Below are positions 62,060-64,000 of a stretch of DNA of 64,000 nt, piece by piece; the stretch's first letter is position 1, and every line of letters starts with the position of its first letter. The stretch is taken from the NCBI GenBank assembly GCA_017416345.1, contig JAFQCR010000011.1:41110-105109 (forward strand), written 5' to 3'. This DNA is from Clostridia bacterium (GTDB taxonomy: Bacteria; Bacillota; Clostridia; Oscillospirales; Acutalibacteraceae). The notes beneath the pieces were generated by a model. It was not told the origin of the DNA. It worked only from the letters and a program-made list of their open reading frames with translations, and made no database searches. Made by a program: the position numbers and the translations under genes.

Positions 62060-63133
62060 GTGAAAAAGAAAATTATCACTATTGTTGTTTCCGTTTGTGT
62101 TGTTGCGGCTGCCGCAATAACAAGTGTCGTTATTTTCAACCGACCCGACAACGACGGCGGCAACTCCGGAACAACAGCTTCTGATCTGCTTGCAAGCTGG
62201 AACAGCATAACTGACGGTCCGCAGGCAGACGACATCACCGATGTTGAAAACATCAGTTATACCAATAATTCCGCCAACTCGACTATCTCGAATTTTGGCA
62301 ATGTTGCTATGTGCGGTAATTATATATACATTGCTAACGATAAAGCGTTAATTGAGTACGATATAAATACAAATGTTGCAATAGAACTTGATGTAGTTCC
62401 AACGGCAGTAATGGGATTGGCCGCAAGTGAGGACTATCTCTATTTTAAATCTCAGCCTTTCCGTGGTGTACAGCGAATCGCTAAAGAAGGAGACACCATC
62501 GAAAATGTTTTTTACAGCAACAATTGCAGTGACCGTATGTACATCGATGGCAACAACGTTTTTTATGTCAGTAGCATGATAGAAAATAAAGCAAAACGTT
62601 TATATCACTATGATGTATCGCAAGGAAAAGAAACACAGTTGTTGGATCTTGTAAACTCTTATTTTGTCGACGAGAATTATATTTATGCAATATGTCTGGA
62701 ATGCGAAGGCTCAGATAATACAATTTTGATGAGAGCCAACCGCCAAACGATGGAATTTGAGCAGATACAACTATCTTTTTCTCCCAATACAGTCTTTGCT
62801 TCCGATGATGAACTTTACATAATGGGAGCATTATCAAACGATATAGATGCAAAAATCATAAAAGTATCAAATGGCGCAGAAACAACTTTGCCTATCTCGA
62901 GCAACTCTTATCAGGTGTATGGAAATAAGCTTGTTTATCAGACTCGTTTTGGTAACAGCTTAGAGGTTTACGATCTTATGACCGGCAAGATCACAACCAT
63001 ATATAAAGGAAATGCAAAAGGTCTTTATGTTCTAAAAGGACGGTATGTGTGCTATTCAACCTATGGCCAAATGTGGTATAAGTTGTATGATCTTGAGACC
63101 GGAGAGACTAAGTTGATCTACGGTGAAGAGTAG
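62060..63133 (+). CDS. Membrane-anchored extracellular protein, paralogue 1 (DUF5050/beta-propeller-like)
   Basis: 357 residues, GTG start at 62060 with AAGGAG 8 bases upstream. The N-terminus KKKIITIVVSVCVVAAAAIT is a signal anchor or uncleaved signal peptide; no lipobox Cys. A short linker (about residues 28-70) is followed by repeated beta-strand blades of the form GNYIYIANDKALIEYDINTN, EDYLYFKSQP and DGNNVFYVSS, which look like a six- or seven-bladed propeller of the DUF5050 type. Function unknown; probably binds a ligand outside the cell. The region is more A/T-rich than its neighbours. A paralogue with near-identical leader and N-terminus follows. Confidence 0.75.
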   Translation: MKKKIITIVVSVCVVAAAAITSVVIFNRPDNDGGNSGTTASDLLASWNSITDGPQADDITDVENISYTNNSANSTISNFGNVAMCGNYIYIANDKALIEYDINTNVAIELDVVPTAVMGLAASEDYLYFKSQPFRGVQRIAKEGDTIENVFYSNNCSDRMYIDGNNVFYVSSMIENKAKRLYHYDVSQGKETQLLDLVNSYFVDENYIYAICLECEGSDNTILMRANRQTMEFEQIQLSFSPNTVFASDDELYIMGALSNDIDAKIIKVSNGAETTLPISSNSYQVYGNKLVYQTRFGNSLEVYDLMTGKITTIYKGNAKGLYVLKGRYVCYSTYGQMWYKLYDLETGETKLIYGEE

Positions 63134-63178
63134 TTTTCACAGACTTGCTTACAGCAATGGCAATAATAATATCTTACA

Positions 63179-63207
63179 TTGACAATATTGGCAAAATAAT
63201 GTATACT
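63179..63207 (+). promoter_or_regulatory. Promoter of the second paralogous secreted-protein gene
   Basis: TTGACA (63179-63184), 17 bases, TATACT (63202-63207). The promoter spacer sequence differs from that of the first copy although the transcribed leader is conserved, so selection seems to act on the RNA. Confidence 0.78.
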
Positions 63208-63209
63208 GT

Positions 63210-63311
63210 TTATAGAAGCTGTTGACCGGCCGCCGAGAGGTGTGCAGCCGAAAACTTAAAACGTTCTAAGCATAGCACACTGACTAAAGGGTTGGTGTGC
63301 TATTGTGTTTT
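63210..63311 (+). ncRNA. Duplicated structured 5' leader RNA, copy 2 (candidate cis-regulatory element)
   Basis: The core at 63222-63261 is identical to copy 1 over 40 bases. The spacer and hairpin loop differ in sequence (loop TGACTAAAGGGTTG against CGGCGAAACAGTTA in copy 1), but both arms of the ATAGCACAC/GTGTGCTAT stem (63272-63280 with 63295-63303) and the competing GTGTGC in the core are kept. The variable loop with invariant arms supports a selected RNA structure rather than simple recent duplication. Confidence 0.65.
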
Positions 63312-63325
63312 AAGGAGATGTCGTT

Positions 63326-64000
63326 GTGAAAAAGAAAATCATCGCCATTGTTGTTTCCGTTTGCGTTGTTGCAGTTGTCGCAGTAACAAGCGCTATCATT
63401 TTTAACCGACCCGACAATGATGACGGCACTTCCGGGACAACAGTTTCCGATCTGCTTGCAAGCTGGAACAGCATAACTGACGGTCCGCAGGCTGATGACG
63501 TCACCGATGTTGAAAATATTGAAAATGTTAAAAATTCGGCAAATACAATAATGGAACTCGGTAAAGTGACTATTCAAGGAGATTATATTTATTTTTCAAA
63601 TGATAAGCAGGTTGTTGAATATGATATAAACACCGGAGTCGCCATCGAAGTTGATACATCCGGCAAAATAATGTTCAGTATGGCTGCAAGCGATGATTAC
63701 ATATATTTCCGATTGTCCCGAGGAGGCGTAGTTCAACGTATTTCAAAGGATGACGGAAATGTTGAGACGGTTTTCACATCAAATGCAGTTGGTAATATAT
63801 ATATCGATGGCAACCATGCGTTTTACGCGACCTATGATAACGGCTTGCAAAGAGTCGGGTTATACCACCGTGATATTATCTCTGATACAGAAACGTTGCT
63901 TGTGGAAGGGTCTGTAAAAACATTTTTTATTGACGAGAGTAACATTTATGTTATTTTGCAGCACGATGAATCGGGCACTGACAGTTTCACTCTTATGAAA
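63326..64000 (+). CDS. Membrane-anchored extracellular protein, paralogue 2 (partial, runs off the window)
   Basis: The first 225 codons of a second gene, GTG start at 63326 with AAGGAG 8 bases upstream, open to the window end. The first 65 residues are almost the same as in paralogue 1 (signal anchor KKKIIAIVVSVCVVAVVAVT; linker SDLLASWNSITDGPQADD). The following propeller-like part keeps the blade pattern (GDYIYFSNDKQVVEYDINTG, DDYIYFRLSR, DGNHAFYATY, DESNIYVILQ) but has diverged strongly. It probably performs a related but distinct binding role. Confidence 0.78.
   Translation, partial: MKKKIIAIVVSVCVVAVVAVTSAIIFNRPDNDDGTSGTTVSDLLASWNSITDGPQADDVTDVENIENVKNSANTIMELGKVTIQGDYIYFSNDKQVVEYDINTGVAIEVDTSGKIMFSMAASDDYIYFRLSRGGVVQRISKDDGNVETVFTSNAVGNIYIDGNHAFYATYDNGLQRVGLYHRDIISDTETLLVEGSVKTFFIDESNIYVILQHDESGTDSFTLMK

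Noticed and set aside
1-64000. tRNA, rRNA, insertion sequence, prophage or integrase genes
   Set aside because: All intergenic stretches were read; none contains a cloverleaf-like sequence, transposase, integrase or phage structural gene.

Overview
The window reads as chromosomal DNA of a low-to-mid GC Gram-positive, most likely a gut-type Clostridia (Oscillospirales/Ruminococcaceae-like). This is inferred from the gene content: zinc-type S4 and S14, an S10-spc-alpha operon with a KOW-protein gene between map and infA, a BMP-type nucleoside ABC transporter, LytR-CpsA-Psr proteins, RNase Y, the short eukaryote/archaeal-like prolyl-tRNA synthetase, and AGGAGG ribosome sites throughout. No rRNA, tRNA, CRISPR array, insertion sequence or phage gene was recognised.

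Layout. 1-4.5 kb (minus): a BMP lipoprotein, ATPase and two permeases, preceded by a strong promoter and an attenuator-like hairpin. 4.5-8.1 kb: an AraC regulator divergent from two overlapping FAD-oxidoreductase genes. 8.1-23.9 kb (minus): the complete ribosomal protein superoperon from rpsJ to rplQ, including secY, adk, map, infA and rpoA, with a long structured leader. 24.0-27.6 kb: a TIM-barrel sugar isomerase-like protein, a repeat-rich surface protein behind proS, and acpP. 27.7-34.7 kb (plus): the whole shikimate/chorismate pathway and the branch to phenylalanine in near-overlapping order aroE-aroK-DAHP synthase-aroB-aroA-aroC-pheA. 34.7-38.0 kb: two LCP proteins, a PqqD-like protein and a small S26-type peptidase. 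38.1-41.9 kb: metF, a free-standing MetH reactivation domain and metH, which together make a methionine-synthesis unit. 42.0-47.9 kb: a GH16 lipoprotein, an SGNH esterase and an FAD oxidoreductase divergent from an AraC regulator, then an EamA transporter and a LOG-family enzyme. 48.6-50.2 kb: pssA-psd, which make phosphatidylethanolamine. 50.2-56.5 kb: an amino-sugar-type catabolic operon (glycosidase, double-SIS protein, NagB-like deaminase) divergent from an AraC regulator. 56.6-58.4 kb: rny. 58.4-61.9 kb: a tandem-TIR/Sel1-TPR protein and a LUD-domain protein. 61.9-64.0 kb: two tandem paralogous secreted proteins, each with its own promoter and an almost identical structured 5' leader; the second gene runs off the window.

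The most unusual signal is the duplicated leader at about 61.94-62.05 and 63.21-63.31 kb. It has a 40-nt invariant core containing a GAGA-capped hairpin, followed by three mutually complementary segments that could form alternative hairpins just before the ribosome site. The leader and the signal-peptide coding part of the two genes are nearly identical, while the rest of the proteins has diverged. I do not recognise this RNA as a known riboswitch class. The tandem-TIR protein and the PqqD/S26-peptidase pair are the next most interesting items.
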